DNA of 64,000 bases from Gloeomargaritales cyanobacterium VI4D9 (GCA_927797885.1 OV696605.1:1649157-1713156); one strand, 5' to 3'; shown: positions 38,408-48,514, counted from the first letter of the stretch. A program made the numbers and translations. Notes: generated from the letters alone by a model not told the origin.

Positions 38408-39650
38408 GGGCACCTCTATTTATTCAAAATATGAGAACGAAACACAAAAACAGCATAGCATTGCTCAGTACTTTTTTGTACTAAGATGACTGGGTTTTAT
38501 AGATTGCTGTAGATATGATTGAAAAGAGACTTAGTAGGGGGTCAAAACTCACAGATTATCGGCCAGGGACTGCCGCTCCCAAAACGCATAACGGCGGAAA
38601 TTATAAGCCAGATTTTTCAACCCAATTGCCGCTTCTACTCTGGTTTTACCAATCAGACGCATGAATTTACCCCCAAGACACATCACCCACTGACCAAATA
38701 CGTGTTCCACCTTGGCTCTCACTTTAGATTTGATGCGATTCTTTTCATTTTGCTCTGCGGTTAGGGGCTGATTTCGGTAGCCTTTTTCATGGATGTGACT
38801 GGTAAATCCAATCCTGGCTAACGTCCATTCTAAATCCGTGCTGTGATAGGCACTATCTCCCCAGATTTCCGACCCATCAATATCCACCAGTTGACTGAAT
38901 ACTTGTGAGTCATGCACGGAGGCATCCGTGACCACATAATGACGCACAAAACCATATTTTACATCCACACTGATATGATTTTTATAGCCAAAATAGCTGA
39001 CACCATTTTTCTTTACCCAACGGGCATCTCTATCCTTTTGCCGTAAAACCTGGGGTTTTTCCTCCCATTGCTTAGGAATTTTCCCTTCCTTTACTTCTTG
39101 ATTTTCTTGCCGAGTATTTCGTTGGACTGGCACGGGAATGAGAGTGGCATCCACAATCTGACCAACTTCGACAATATATCCTTTTTCTCTCAGGTAATTA
39201 TCAAAGTGAGCAAATACTTCTTTGACTAGATCGTGCTTGGCGAGATTATCCCGAAATAGCCAGACCGTTTTGGCATCAGGGATAGCGTCTTCGATACCCA
39301 ATCCTAGGAATTCCATGAACGAGATACGGTCATTCACTTGAAACTCGAGTTCATCGTCACTAAGGGCATACATTTGTTGGAGAATCAACAATTTAAACAT
39401 CACAATGACGTCGGTGGGTTTTCGACCCGCATTACTCTTTCTTTCCTTGTCATATATGGTTTCTAATATGGGTCGGAAATCTTCCCAGTTAATATTTTCA
39501 TTGAGCCACTTCAGCATGGGCTTTTTCTGATTGAGTTTTTCCCGCCGCTCTTGCTCATCCCAAAATCCTTTTTGACCCATTTTCCCTCTCCACGTCGTTA
39601 ATACTAATTATCTCACAAATCCCTCCCAAAATCAATTAATAGAGGTGCCC
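38408..39650 (-). mobile_element. IS5-family insertion sequence (1243 bp) with CCCT duplication
   Basis: Terminal inverted repeats GGGCACCTCTATT (13 bp perfect) bound the element, and CCCT flanks it on both sides (38404-38407 and 39651-39654). One intact transposase is carried on the minus strand. The termini match the ends of the R2 repeats in this window. Confidence 0.93.
38549..39580 (-). CDS. IS5-family DDE transposase
   Basis: The 343-residue protein has an N-terminal helical domain with RKPTDVIVMFKLLILQQMYA and an IS5-type DDE core. Likely catalytic residues lie in IVDATLIPVP (near residue 142), IWGDSAYHS (near residue 238) and the C-terminal KSKVRAKVEHVFGQ (Glu near residue 289). It is uninterrupted and of normal length, so the element may be active and could mobilise R2. 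Confidence 0.93.
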   Translation of the reverse strand: MGQKGFWDEQERREKLNQKKPMLKWLNENINWEDFRPILETIYDKERKSNAGRKPTDVIVMFKLLILQQMYALSDDELEFQVNDRISFMEFLGLGIEDAIPDAKTVWLFRDNLAKHDLVKEVFAHFDNYLREKGYIVEVGQIVDATLIPVPVQRNTRQENQEVKEGKIPKQWEEKPQVLRQKDRDARWVKKNGVSYFGYKNHISVDVKYGFVRHYVVTDASVHDSQVFSQLVDIDGSEIWGDSAYHSTDLEWTLARIGFTSHIHEKGYRNQPLTAEQNEKNRIKSKVRAKVEHVFGQWVMCLGGKFMRLIGKTRVEAAIGLKNLAYNFRRYAFWERQSLADNL

Positions 39651-39687
39651 CCCTGCAAAAGAAATTAGCAATTTCCCTATTGGATTT

Positions 39688-40795
39688 CAGAAGTGTTGAA
39701 AGATAGGTAAAGGCAGAAAAAATGGGGTCAGAATATGGTATTCTAACCCATGTAAACTAAAGCACAGAACAACTATGAAATTGAATTCTTTTCCAGGGAT
39801 TGTCAAATTTTTACTCAAAGACCTGCCGACTAATGATTACCCAGTTCTAAATTCTCGCTTATTTTGTTCCATCTGGTTTACTGGTATTTTAGACAAAGGA
39901 ATCAACAGTTTACGGGACTTATTTTACCAATTAAATCATGGGGGCACTAAGGTTGACTTATCGACGTTTTCTAAGGCGAACAAGACAAGAGACCCGCAAA
40001 TTTTTATGCGTCTTTATCATAAATTATTGCGTTATATTGAGGAAACTCATCCTGGAAAGAAGTTAGTTTTATGTCCTTTTGATGCTACCGTAATACCGCT
40101 AATGAGTAAATTATTTTGGCTCCAAGGCTATCGTCAAGTGAAGTTAATAACTAATTTAAATCAAGATACGAAATCCACGGGTTATTTAATCATTAATCCT
40201 GGACAGGAACATGAGATTAACTTTGGTGAGGATATTGTGAAAATGCTACCGGAAAACGGAGTTGCCATCGGGGATAGAGGGTTTTGTAGTCACAAAGTAT
40301 TTGACCAATTTATCGAAAACGATGCCCTTTTTATTATCCGTATTAAGTCGAATTGGAAATGGGATGAAAACTATCATATCACCACAAAACGAGGTAAAGT
40401 GAGAGTAATTTGTTTTGGTGATATTCAACAGAAAGTAGACTATTATTTAGCCACCAATATTCCTGAGGAGGTAATGAGTAATGAAGAGATAGGAGAAGCC
40501 TACCGGCAACGCTGGGCGATAGAAGTCCTATGGAAGTTTCTAAAGATGCACTTAAAGCTGGACAAAATGATGAGTAAAAATTTGAATGGGATTACTATTC
40601 AAATTTATGTGATTTTAATAGTTTATTTGATATTGCAACTGTTAAAAGTTCCACGGATGTATGGAAGTAAATTAGTAGATAAGTTCCGATATATACAAAT
40701 TTTAATACGGCAGGAGTGGAATTTTGTCCATTGGCTCAATCGGGTCGTCCCACGCCTGAATATGTAAAGTTTTGTTGCAGGATTCAACACTTGTG
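39688..40795 (+). mobile_element. IS4-family insertion sequence, copy 2 (1108 bp) with 9-bp target duplication
   Basis: Ends are CAGAAGTGTTGAA and TTCAACACTTGTG. The direct repeat ATTGGATTT flanks it (39679-39687 and 40796-40804). It has the same length as the copy at 2534-3641, inverted. It inserted 25 bp beyond the IS5-element duplication. Confidence 0.95.
39775..40767 (+). CDS. IS4-family DDE transposase
   Basis: The 330-residue protein is nearly identical to that at 2562-3554, with the same YRQRWAIEVLWKFLK signature. Differences are scattered conservative substitutions, including FTG for FAG and MHLKL for MNLKL. Both copies are full length. Confidence 0.95.
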   Translation: MKLNSFPGIVKFLLKDLPTNDYPVLNSRLFCSIWFTGILDKGINSLRDLFYQLNHGGTKVDLSTFSKANKTRDPQIFMRLYHKLLRYIEETHPGKKLVLCPFDATVIPLMSKLFWLQGYRQVKLITNLNQDTKSTGYLIINPGQEHEINFGEDIVKMLPENGVAIGDRGFCSHKVFDQFIENDALFIIRIKSNWKWDENYHITTKRGKVRVICFGDIQQKVDYYLATNIPEEVMSNEEIGEAYRQRWAIEVLWKFLKMHLKLDKMMSKNLNGITIQIYVILIVYLILQLLKVPRMYGSKLVDKFRYIQILIRQEWNFVHWLNRVVPRLNM

Positions 40796-41009
40796 ATTGG
40801 ATTTATTTTTTAATGTGAAAAGATATGGGCATCCATTGCAGATTCCATTGTTAAAATACAACGATGATGGAGAACCAAGACTGGGGGTGCCCCCCTGCGA
40901 CCGCCAATTTGCAATTCATAGGGCTTCGCATATTTGAGATTACAAAAATCATGCTATGAAAACACCAGTCCATGTTGATATTAAAAACAGGTAGGAGTGC
41001 CCCAAAATC

Positions 41010-41297
41010 ATGATCCAATTGCTCTGCCCCATGATGATTTGGTTAATGATGACCAGTTTTTTTACCGCTGTTTGCTATGCTTTTCGTGACAGCATAGAAC
41101 TATTAAAGAAGTTACATGGTGTCCCCTGTGACCGTTGTTATTATTTCACCGGACATCAGCAATTAAAATGTGCGGTTCATCCCTGCATTGCCCTGACGGA
41201 AGCGGCTATGCACTGTCCTGATTTTGTCCAAGCCATGCCTCGACCGCTGGCTCCCGATAAATCCTGTGGGCGATCCCAAAGGATTGGAGCAGGGTAG
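41010..41297 (+). CDS. Small membrane-anchored protein with Cys cluster
   Basis: The 95-residue protein has an N-terminal hydrophobic helix (MIQLLCPMMIWLMMTSFFTA), then CDRCYYFTG, CAVHP and CPDF, the same motif order as in the gene at 28888-29244. TAGGAGTG lies upstream of ATG 41010. The region before it holds a faint R1 remnant (about 40858-40900). Function is unknown; metal binding is plausible. Confidence 0.7.
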   Translation: MIQLLCPMMIWLMMTSFFTAVCYAFRDSIELLKKLHGVPCDRCYYFTGHQQLKCAVHPCIALTEAAMHCPDFVQAMPRPLAPDKSCGRSQRIGAG

Positions 41298-41365
41298 TGC
41301 TATCCAAGTCTTCGCTCGTTATTTTAATAGGCATCTCTGTTGTAGAACATTTCATTAAACTATCA

Positions 41366-41563
41366 TATAGCAATCCTATTTGATTAACCAACAAAAATTT
41401 CCCAGAACCAAGGACGGGGGCGGTGCCCCTGCGACCCCTGTTCCATTCTCATTTAGGATTGCTATAGCAATCCTGCTTAATTTACAAACAAAAATTACCC
41501 AGAACCAAATACCGAGGCTATGCCCCTACGACTTCTGTTCGATTCTTATTTAGGATTGCTATA
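41366..41563 (+). repeat. Two tandem R1 repeats sharing one end
   Basis: The first copy is close to the consensus; the second is diverged in its centre (ATACCGAGGCTATGCCCC). The right end of the first doubles as the left end of the second, as if the second used the TA of the first as target. Confidence 0.88.
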
Positions 41564-41582
41564 CCTCTCCGACAGTTCCTGT

Positions 41583-41698
41583 TACAGCTTGTTCATAAAT
41601 TAAAGGATACAAAAAAATCGTGTTTCCAAGGCTTAACCTCGATGGGGTTAGAGCAAGCGGGTTTAGAACCGTATCCCGCAACCCCTTCATAGGCTGTA
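41583..41698 (+). repeat. R3b repeat, copy 2
   Basis: It begins TACAGCTTG and ends AGGCTGTA, with the internal ATTAAAGGATACAAAA and CCGTATCCCG shared with 10199-10309. Confidence 0.85.
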
Positions 41699-41948
41699 CC
41701 CTACTTTTGAGCATGGGAAAGCTAGCATTACCCTAGATTCGGCATTCACATCATCGGAGCCGGGTGAATTTCCCGGTTACTCGACCCTGCGGTGTGATTG
41801 TTTACTGCGATTGACCCCAAAGACTTTTGGTTTGGGGGCTCTCTCAACCCTGGTTGCTTGAACCCAACTCACGTTATTTTAGGCAATGCTATAGCCATTC
41901 CCACCTCCTACCTGGGCTTATGGCAACGTGACAAACGCACCCCCGCCC

Positions 41949-42824
41949 ATGACAGCACAAATTCTCGATGGCAAGGCCTTGGCGCAACGGCTGAAGGCCG
42001 AATTACGGGATTGGTTAGCAACGGTGATGCCAGCGGTGGGTCGTCCGCCGGGGTTGGCGGTGATTTGGGTGGGGGAGAATCCCGCTAGTGCCGCCTATGT
42101 GGGGCAAAAACAAAAATCCTGTGCCCAGGTGGGGATCGCCAGCTTCGGGGGGCAATTTCCCGCTAGTACCAGCCAAAAGGAGTTAACCCAACTGATTCAC
42201 CAGTTCAACCAGGATGAGCGGGTGGATGGAATTTTGGTGCAGTTGCCCCTGCCAGAGCACTTGGATAGTACAGAGTTATTACATACGATTCATCCAGATA
42301 AAGATGTGGATGGCTTGCATCCGGTGAATCTGGGGAAATTGCTCCGGGGGGAACCGGGTCTACAAAGTTGTACACCTGCCGGGGTGATGCGGTTGCTGGG
42401 GCATTACCAGATTCCCTTGGCGGCTAAACAGGCGGTGGTGGTGGGGCGCAGTATCCTGGTGGGGAAACCCTTGGGGTTGTTGCTCCTAGCCGCCGATGCG
42501 ACGGTGACGTTTGCCCATTCCCGTACCCCGGAGGTGGGGGCGTTGACCCGGCAGGCGGATATTCTCATCAGTGCGGTGGGGCGGGTGGGATTAATTACGC
42601 CACCGATGGTTAAACCGGGGGCGGTGGTGGTGGATGTGGGGATCAATCGCACCCCGGCGGGGCTGGTGGGGGATGTGGATTTTGCCGGGGTCAAGGCGGT
42701 GGCGGGCTGGTTAACCCCGGTGCCGGGGGGGGTGGGGGCGATGACCGTGGCGCAGTTATTGCTGAATACGGTGCAAAGTTATTGCCAACGACAAGGATTA
42801 GCTATGCCCAGGTTTTCCGGCTAA
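41949..42824 (+). CDS. folD: Methylenetetrahydrofolate dehydrogenase/cyclohydrolase
   Basis: The protein of about 291 residues has the FolD signatures [13 protein letters not shown] near residue 96, [13 protein letters not shown] near 117, the Rossmann [11 protein letters not shown] near 163 and VDVGINRTP. It interconverts methylene-, methenyl- and formyl-tetrahydrofolate using NADP. The catalytic Lys in [10 protein letters not shown] is present. ATG 41949 fits homologues better than GTG 41928; neither has a good Shine-Dalgarno. Confidence 0.95.
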   Translation: MTAQILDGKALAQRLKAELRDWLATVMPAVGRPPGLAVIWVGENPASAAYVGQKQKSCAQVGIASFGGQFPASTSQKELTQLIHQFNQDERVDGILVQLPLPEHLDSTELLHTIHPDKDVDGLHPVNLGKLLRGEPGLQSCTPAGVMRLLGHYQIPLAAKQAVVVGRSILVGKPLGLLLLAADATVTFAHSRTPEVGALTRQADILISAVGRVGLITPPMVKPGAVVVDVGINRTPAGLVGDVDFAGVKAVAGWLTPVPGGVGAMTVAQLLLNTVQSYCQRQGLAMPRFSG

Positions 42825-42900
42825 AGTGCATCCCTGGTCATCCTAAGATGGAAATAAATTGATTCAATTCTTCACGCTGTGTTTTGGGAGGTTGCGGGTT

Positions 42901-43287
42901 ATGAAAGGTCTGTGGCGAGGGTTGTGCTGGTTGGGGATAGCGGTGGCGCTCTGGTTGGGGCTGAGCCAGCCGGTGTGGGCGATGGCAAAGGCGGAGCGTT
43001 CCGGGTTGAACCAGGTGGATGCGAAGTTGGCTTCCCCCTTTGGGAAGAAAATTGACCTGAATAATACCAATGTAAGTGCCTTTCGCAAATATCGGGGGAT
43101 GTACCCGACCATCGCCAAGTTGGTGGTGGCGAATGCTCCCTATGAAAAGGTGGAGGATGTGCTGAAGATTCCCGGGTTAACGCCCCAGCAAAAGGAAATT
43201 CTCCAATCCCACCTGGAGGATTTCACCCTGACGGAGCCGGAGGCTTCCCTGGTGCTGGATCGGATCAACAACGGGATTTATCGCTAA
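42901..43287 (+). CDS. psbU: Photosystem II 12 kDa extrinsic protein PsbU
   Basis: The 128-residue precursor has a signal peptide ([20 protein letters not shown] to about VWAMA) for thylakoid-lumen export. The mature part has the PsbU helix-hairpin-helix features [19 protein letters not shown] and [12 protein letters not shown]. PsbU stabilises the oxygen-evolving complex. ATG 42901 is preceded by GGGAGG, and the first ATG-like positions upstream are less likely. Confidence 0.96.
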   Translation: MKGLWRGLCWLGIAVALWLGLSQPVWAMAKAERSGLNQVDAKLASPFGKKIDLNNTNVSAFRKYRGMYPTIAKLVVANAPYEKVEDVLKIPGLTPQQKEILQSHLEDFTLTEPEASLVLDRINNGIYR

Positions 43288-43326
43288 GATAGGGCAACGG
43301 TTCTTTCATTGCCTGCGGTTCCTGAG

Positions 43327-44913
43327 ATGATGGCATCTACACCCCCGGATTTTGATGTGTTGGTGGTCGGGGGGGGAGCCGCTGGGTTGTACGGTGCCCT
43401 GTCTCTGCCCGGGAACCTGCGGGTGGGTCTGCTCACCAAGGACCCGGTGGAGGGTTCCGCCAGTGGGTGGGCGCAGGGGGGTATTGCCGCCGTGACCGAT
43501 CCGGAGGACTCCTGCACCTTGCATTGGGAGGATACCTTGCGGGCGGGGGCGGGGTTGTGTGACCCCCAGGCGGTGCATTTTTTGGTCTCCCAGGGGGGGG
43601 CGTGCATCCAACGGCTGGTGGACTTGGGGGTGGCTTTTGACCGCTATGGGGAGGGGTTGGCGTTGACTCTGGAGGCGGCTCATTCTCGCCCCCGGATTTT
43701 GCACGCCGCGGACCGGACGGGGCGGGAGTTGGTGAGTACCTTGGCGGATCAGGTGCTCCGGCAACCCCATATCCAGGTGCTTGACCAAACCCTGGTGTTT
43801 GACCTGTGGGTGCAGGAGGGGTGCTGTCACGGGGTGCGGGTCTGGCATCAGGGGCAACTGCATACCTGGCGGGCGGGGGCGGTGGTGTTGGCAACCGGGG
43901 GGGGCGGGCAACTCTTTCACCCGACGACCAATCCCCCAGCCAGTACGGGGGACGGGGTGGCGATGGCGTGGCGGGCGGGGGCGACCCTGCGGGATGTGGA
44001 GTTTGTCCAGTTTCACCCGACAGCACTGGCGGTGACCGGGGCACCGGCTCTGTTAATTTCCGAAGCGGTGCGGGGGGAGGGGGCGCATCTGTTGAACCAG
44101 CAGGGGGAGCGGTTTATGTACCACTACCACCCGGACGGGGAACTGGCTCCCCGGTATGTGGTCAGCCGGGCGATTTTTCAAGAATTACAACAGCATCACC
44201 AGTCCCATGTCTGGCTCGACCTGCGTCCGATAGAACCCAGCCGGGTGGAGCGGCGGTTTCCCAACATTCTGCACACCTGTCGCCAGTGGGGGATTGACCC
44301 CCTGCGGGAGTTGGTGCCCGTGGCTCCGGCGGCGCATTATTGGATGGGGGGGGTGGTGACGGATTTACACGCCCGCACGACCCTGCCCGGTCTGTATGCG
44401 ATTGGGGAGGTGGCGAGTACGGGGGTGCATGGGGCGAATCGGCTGGCGAGCAATTCCCTGTTGGAATGTTTGGTGTTTGGGGCGCAGTTGCAGGGAATTA
44501 GTTTGCTCCCCTCGCCGACGGTGGGGATTGCCCCGGTGTGGACAGAGACGGTAGATTGGTTGGAATTGGCGCAGATACGCAAGGAGTTACCCATACTCAT
44601 GGGGCAACGGGCGGGAATTGCCCGGGAAGCGGCGGGCTTGACCCTGGCTTTGCACCAAGTACAAGAATGGCGGTGCCAACTGCCTTCTTTGCCGCCGGTA
44701 GGGACGGATTTTGCCCAGATGCGCCTGTGGGCGGAAACCCGCAATTTACTAGATGGGGCGTACCTTCTGCTTCGCAGCGCCCTGTACCGGCAGGAATCCC
44801 GGGGGAGTCACTACCGCTTGGATTACCCGGAACCGCTCCCGGCGTTTCAGGCGCACACGGTGATCCGGGGGGAACAGTGGGCACTGGCACCGATTCAGGA
44901 TTTGGCCGCCTAA
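43327..44913 (+). CDS. nadB: L-aspartate oxidase
   Basis: The protein of about 528 residues has the FAD motif VLVVGGGAAGLYGAL near its start, SGWAQGGIAAV near residue 48 and GEVASTGVHGANRLASNSLLE near residue 360, all typical of NadB. It oxidises aspartate to iminoaspartate, the first step in NAD synthesis. The start is ATG 43327 or 43330; an in-frame TTG at 43309 is less likely. The gap to psbU is about 40 bp. Confidence 0.95.
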   Translation: MMASTPPDFDVLVVGGGAAGLYGALSLPGNLRVGLLTKDPVEGSASGWAQGGIAAVTDPEDSCTLHWEDTLRAGAGLCDPQAVHFLVSQGGACIQRLVDLGVAFDRYGEGLALTLEAAHSRPRILHAADRTGRELVSTLADQVLRQPHIQVLDQTLVFDLWVQEGCCHGVRVWHQGQLHTWRAGAVVLATGGGGQLFHPTTNPPASTGDGVAMAWRAGATLRDVEFVQFHPTALAVTGAPALLISEAVRGEGAHLLNQQGERFMYHYHPDGELAPRYVVSRAIFQELQQHHQSHVWLDLRPIEPSRVERRFPNILHTCRQWGIDPLRELVPVAPAAHYWMGGVVTDLHARTTLPGLYAIGEVASTGVHGANRLASNSLLECLVFGAQLQGISLLPSPTVGIAPVWTETVDWLELAQIRKELPILMGQRAGIAREAAGLTLALHQVQEWRCQLPSLPPVGTDFAQMRLWAETRNLLDGAYLLLRSALYRQESRGSHYRLDYPEPLPAFQAHTVIRGEQWALAPIQDLAA

Positions 44914-44993
44914 CAACCTGGCAAAATGTAACCTAGGGAGCCAAGTCGGCGGGGCATTGCCCTTTAGAATGGACAAAAAGTTCCTAGGTGACC

Positions 44994-47615
44994 ATGAAAA
45001 TTCTCCAAATGTTGACGTTGCGGGGGCCAAATTATTGGAGTATTCGCCGCCATCGCCTGATCGTATTGCGTCTGGATTTGGAAGATTGGGATGAACGGTT
45101 CACCGATGAATTGCGGGGATTTTATGAGGCGTTGGTGACGCTCCTGCCCTCCTTGGAGGAACATTTTTGCTCCCCCGGTTGCCGGGGCGGTTTTTTGCAA
45201 CGATTGCGGGAAGGCACCCTCCTGGGTCATGTGGTGGAACACGTGGCGTTGGAATTGCAAACCCTCGCCGGGATGCCCCTGAATTTTGGTCGCACCCGGG
45301 AAACCAGCACTCGCGGGGTGTACAACGTGGTCTATGAATACCAGCACGAACGGGCGGGACGGTTTGCGGGGCGAGCCGCGGTGCGGATTTGTGAAACCCT
45401 GGCGCGGGGGGAACGCTACCCCCAAAGTGAACTCGCCGCTGATCTGGAGGAACTGCGGGAACTGAAACAAGCCGCTTCCCTGGGACTCACCACCGATGCC
45501 CTGGTGCAGGAGGCGGAACGGCGGGGGATTCCCTGGGTACGCCTGCCGGTGCGGGATGTGATCCAGTTGGGCTACGGGGTGCATCAACGGCGCGTCCAGG
45601 CGGCACAGACCGATGTCACCGGCATTTTGGGCGTGGAATTGGCGGGGGATAAAGATAGTACAAAATTATTACTAGAAACAGCGGGAATCCCGGTGCCCAA
45701 GGGGGATGTGATCCGCCGGTTTGACGATTTAGCCGAAGCGATTGACCGAGCCGGGGGCTTTCCGGTGGTGATCAAACCCCTGGATGGGAATCATGGGCGG
45801 GGGATTACCCTGAACATTGGCACCTATCCCGATGCGGAAACCGCCTACGACCTGGCGAAACAGGAGTCCAAAAGCGGGGCGGTGATTGTGGAACGGTATC
45901 ATCGGGGGGGCGATTACCGGGTGCTGGTGGTGGGCGGACGGGTGGTGGCGGCGGCGCAACGGCTACCGGCACAGGTGGTGGGGGATGGACGCAGTACGAT
46001 TGCGGAACTGGTGGAACGCCTGAACCAGGACCCCCGCCGGGGCGAAGGGCATGACAATGTGCTGACCCGGGTGGTGGTGAACCAAACCACGGAGTGGGTA
46101 CTGCGGCAACAGGGCTATAGCCTGGATAGCATTTTACGCCCTGGGGAGGTATGTTACTTAAAAAATACTGCCAATCTCAGTACGGGGGGGATGGCAATTG
46201 ACTGTACAGATACCATTCACCCGGAAAACCGGTGGCTGTGCGAGCGGGCGGCGCAGTGGGTGGGGTTGGACATTGCCGGGATTGACCTGATTACCCCGGA
46301 TATTACCCAACCGTTGCGGCAGGTGGACGGGGTGGTGGTGGAGGTGAATGCTGCCCCGGGGTTGCGGATGCATTTGCAACCGAGCGAGGGCACGCCCCGG
46401 AATGTGTGTGCGCCGATTTTGGATCAATTGTTTCCGGGGGACAGCCGGGGGTTGATTCCCATCGTGGCGATTACGGGCACCAACGGCAAAACCACGACCA
46501 CCCGCTTGACGGCGCATTTGTGTAAGCAGATGGGAAAGGTGGTGGGATTTACCACGACCGATGGGACGTATATTGGCGATTATCTAGCGGAGCCGGGGGA
46601 CAACACGGGACCCCAGAGTGCCCGCTTGATTTTGAATGACCCGACGGTGGAGTTGGCGGTGCTGGAAAGTGCCCGGGGGGGGATTTTGCGCTCCGGGTTG
46701 GCGTTTGCCCAGTGTGATGTGGGGGTGGTGTTGAACGTTTCCGACGACCACCTGGGGAGCTACGACATTGACACCCTGGAGCAGATGGCTTCAGTGAAAA
46801 GTGTGGTGGCGGAGGTAGTGGCACCCGACGGGTTGGCGGTGTTGAATGCGGAGGACGAGTTGGTGGCAGGGATGGCTCAGCGGGTGAAAGGGGCGGTGGC
46901 TTATTTCAGTTTGAACCCGGAGCATCCGGTGTTGCGGGCGCATCAACAACGGGGGGGCTTGGGGGCGACGGTGATCCAGGGGGAAATTACGCTTTTGGAG
47001 GGGGAGCAAACGATACCGGTGGTGCCGGTGGTGGAGGTGCCCTTGACCCTGGGGGGGACGGTGGGGTTTATGACGGCGAATGCCCTGGCGGCGACCCTGG
47101 CGGCGTACCGGGTGGGGGTGACGGTGGCGCAATTAGCCCAGGGGTTACGCACCTTTGCGGCGGGGGTGGCGCAAACGCCGGGGCGGATGAATTTGTTGGC
47201 AGTGCGGGATTTCCATGTATTGATTGACTATGCCCACAATCCGCATGGGTATCGGGCGGTCGGGGAATTTGTGCGCCGGTGGGACAAGGGGGAACGGATC
47301 GGGGTGATCGGGGCACCGGGGGACCGCCGGGACGAGGATTTACGGGAAATGGGGCGGATTGCGGCGGAGTTGTTCGACCGGGTGATTATCAAAGAGGACG
47401 ATGACACCCGGGGGCGACCTCGGGGTGATGCCGCCGACTGGTTGCAACTGGGGGTGTCGGAAACCGTGGCTACCAGGGTATTTCAGGTGATTTTGGATGA
47501 AACGACGGCAATCCAAACGGCACTCAAACAGGGCAAAGCCGGGGATTTAATCGTCATTTTCCCGGAACGTGTTTCCCGGACGCTCCAGCTGGTACACGAG
47601 GCGCAAAGCCAGTGA
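44994..47615 (+). CDS. cphA: Cyanophycin synthetase
   Basis: The 873-residue protein has the CphA start MKILQMLTLRGPNYWSIRR, an ATP-grasp domain (about 220-470, with VIKPLDGNHGRGI) and a Mur-ligase-like domain with ITGTNGKTTTTRL near residue 490. It polymerises Asp and Arg into cyanophycin, a nitrogen store. ATG 44994 is preferred to GTG 44988. No cyanophycinase gene (cphB) is adjacent, although it often is in other cyanobacteria. The stop overlaps era by four bases. Confidence 0.97.
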   Translation: MKILQMLTLRGPNYWSIRRHRLIVLRLDLEDWDERFTDELRGFYEALVTLLPSLEEHFCSPGCRGGFLQRLREGTLLGHVVEHVALELQTLAGMPLNFGRTRETSTRGVYNVVYEYQHERAGRFAGRAAVRICETLARGERYPQSELAADLEELRELKQAASLGLTTDALVQEAERRGIPWVRLPVRDVIQLGYGVHQRRVQAAQTDVTGILGVELAGDKDSTKLLLETAGIPVPKGDVIRRFDDLAEAIDRAGGFPVVIKPLDGNHGRGITLNIGTYPDAETAYDLAKQESKSGAVIVERYHRGGDYRVLVVGGRVVAAAQRLPAQVVGDGRSTIAELVERLNQDPRRGEGHDNVLTRVVVNQTTEWVLRQQGYSLDSILRPGEVCYLKNTANLSTGGMAIDCTDTIHPENRWLCERAAQWVGLDIAGIDLITPDITQPLRQVDGVVVEVNAAPGLRMHLQPSEGTPRNVCAPILDQLFPGDSRGLIPIVAITGTNGKTTTTRLTAHLCKQMGKVVGFTTTDGTYIGDYLAEPGDNTGPQSARLILNDPTVELAVLESARGGILRSGLAFAQCDVGVVLNVSDDHLGSYDIDTLEQMASVKSVVAEVVAPDGLAVLNAEDELVAGMAQRVKGAVAYFSLNPEHPVLRAHQQRGGLGATVIQGEITLLEGEQTIPVVPVVEVPLTLGGTVGFMTANALAATLAAYRVGVTVAQLAQGLRTFAAGVAQTPGRMNLLAVRDFHVLIDYAHNPHGYRAVGEFVRRWDKGERIGVIGAPGDRRDEDLREMGRIAAELFDRVIIKEDDDTRGRPRGDAADWLQLGVSETVATRVFQVILDETTAIQTALKQGKAGDLIVIFPERVSRTLQLVHEAQSQ

Positions 47616-48514
47616 GCGGGGAACCTGAATTTCACTCCGGGTTTGTGGCACTCCTCGGACGACCCAATGTGGGCAAATCCACCCTATTAAATGCTTTGGT
47701 GGGGCAGAAAATTGCCATTACGTCCCCAGTCGCCCAGACCACCCGCAACCGCCTGCGGGGGATTCTCACCCTACCCCAGGGGCAAATTATTTTGGTAGAT
47801 ACCCCTGGCATTCACAAACCCCACCATCGCCTGGGGGAAATTTTGGTGAAAAATGCCCAAACCCTAGTGCGGGCGGTGGATGTGGTGTTGTTTTTGGTGG
47901 ACGGTTCCCAACCGGCAGGCACGGGGGATCAGTTCATCGCCGAGTGGTTAGCCCGCCAGCAAACCCCGGTAGTGCTGGGCTTAAACAAACAGGATTTGGT
48001 TCCAGCGGCTCAATTAGATCAGATCACCGCCAGTTATCAGACTTTGCTCCCATCGGCACCTTTACTGCGTTTTTCCGCCGTCACCGGGCAGGGGCTTCCC
48101 GAATTGCAAACCCAACTGTTGCAGAGGTTGCCCCCTGGTCCCTGTTATTACCCGCCGGAGATGGTCACGGATCAGCCGGAGCGGTTCATCATGGCGGAAT
48201 TGATCCGGGAGCAAATTTTGCATCTCACCCGGGAGGAAGTGCCCCATGCGGTGGCGGTGGTGGTGGACCGGGTGGAGGAAACGCCGCAAATCACCCGCAT
48301 TTTCGCCACGATTGTGGTAGAACGCCCCTCGCAGAAAGCCATCATCATCGGTCATCAGGGGCAAATGCTGAAAACTATTGGCAGTCACGCCCGTCAAGAG
48401 ATGCAAAAATTGGTCAGCGGACCGGTGTACCTGGAACTGTTTGTGAAAGTGGAACCGAAATGGCGACAGACCCCTTATCTCCTGCGGGATTTGGGCTACC
48501 GACTGGAATCTTGA
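47612..48514 (+). CDS. era: GTPase Era
   Basis: The 300-residue protein has G1 GRPNVGKST near residue 17, G3 DTPGIHKP near 64, G4 NKQD near 127 and a C-terminal KH RNA-binding domain (IIIGHQGQMLKTIG). Era assists 16S rRNA maturation and 30S assembly. It starts with GTG overlapping the cphA stop (GTGA). Confidence 0.97.
   Translation: MSGEPEFHSGFVALLGRPNVGKSTLLNALVGQKIAITSPVAQTTRNRLRGILTLPQGQIILVDTPGIHKPHHRLGEILVKNAQTLVRAVDVVLFLVDGSQPAGTGDQFIAEWLARQQTPVVLGLNKQDLVPAAQLDQITASYQTLLPSAPLLRFSAVTGQGLPELQTQLLQRLPPGPCYYPPEMVTDQPERFIMAELIREQILHLTREEVPHAVAVVVDRVEETPQITRIFATIVVERPSQKAIIIGHQGQMLKTIGSHARQEMQKLVSGPVYLELFVKVEPKWRQTPYLLRDLGYRLES

Larger units (their letters stand above)
41298..41948. other. 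Intergenic region with two R1 copies and R3b
   Basis: The gap contains two head-to-tail R1 copies (41366-41466 and 41463-41563) sharing one TATAG end, then R3b (41583-41698). From 41699 to 41948 no repeat is recognised; a short hairpin CCGGG-N7-CCCGG lies near 41761. The folD promoter should lie here. Confidence 0.65.

Noticed and set aside
41700-41800. Possible tRNA or riboswitch before folD
   Set aside because: The CCGGG/CCCGG hairpin has no T-arm or anticodon arm and no U-tract; no known fold was recognised.
41798-42088. Plus-strand frame of 96 codons overlapping the folD start
   Set aside because: It runs into folD in another frame and shows no domain or ribosome site.
47944-48459. N-terminal extension of the dihydroorotase-like frame
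   Set aside because: It overlaps era, which has all GTPase motifs, and its own residues are low-complexity shadow sequence.
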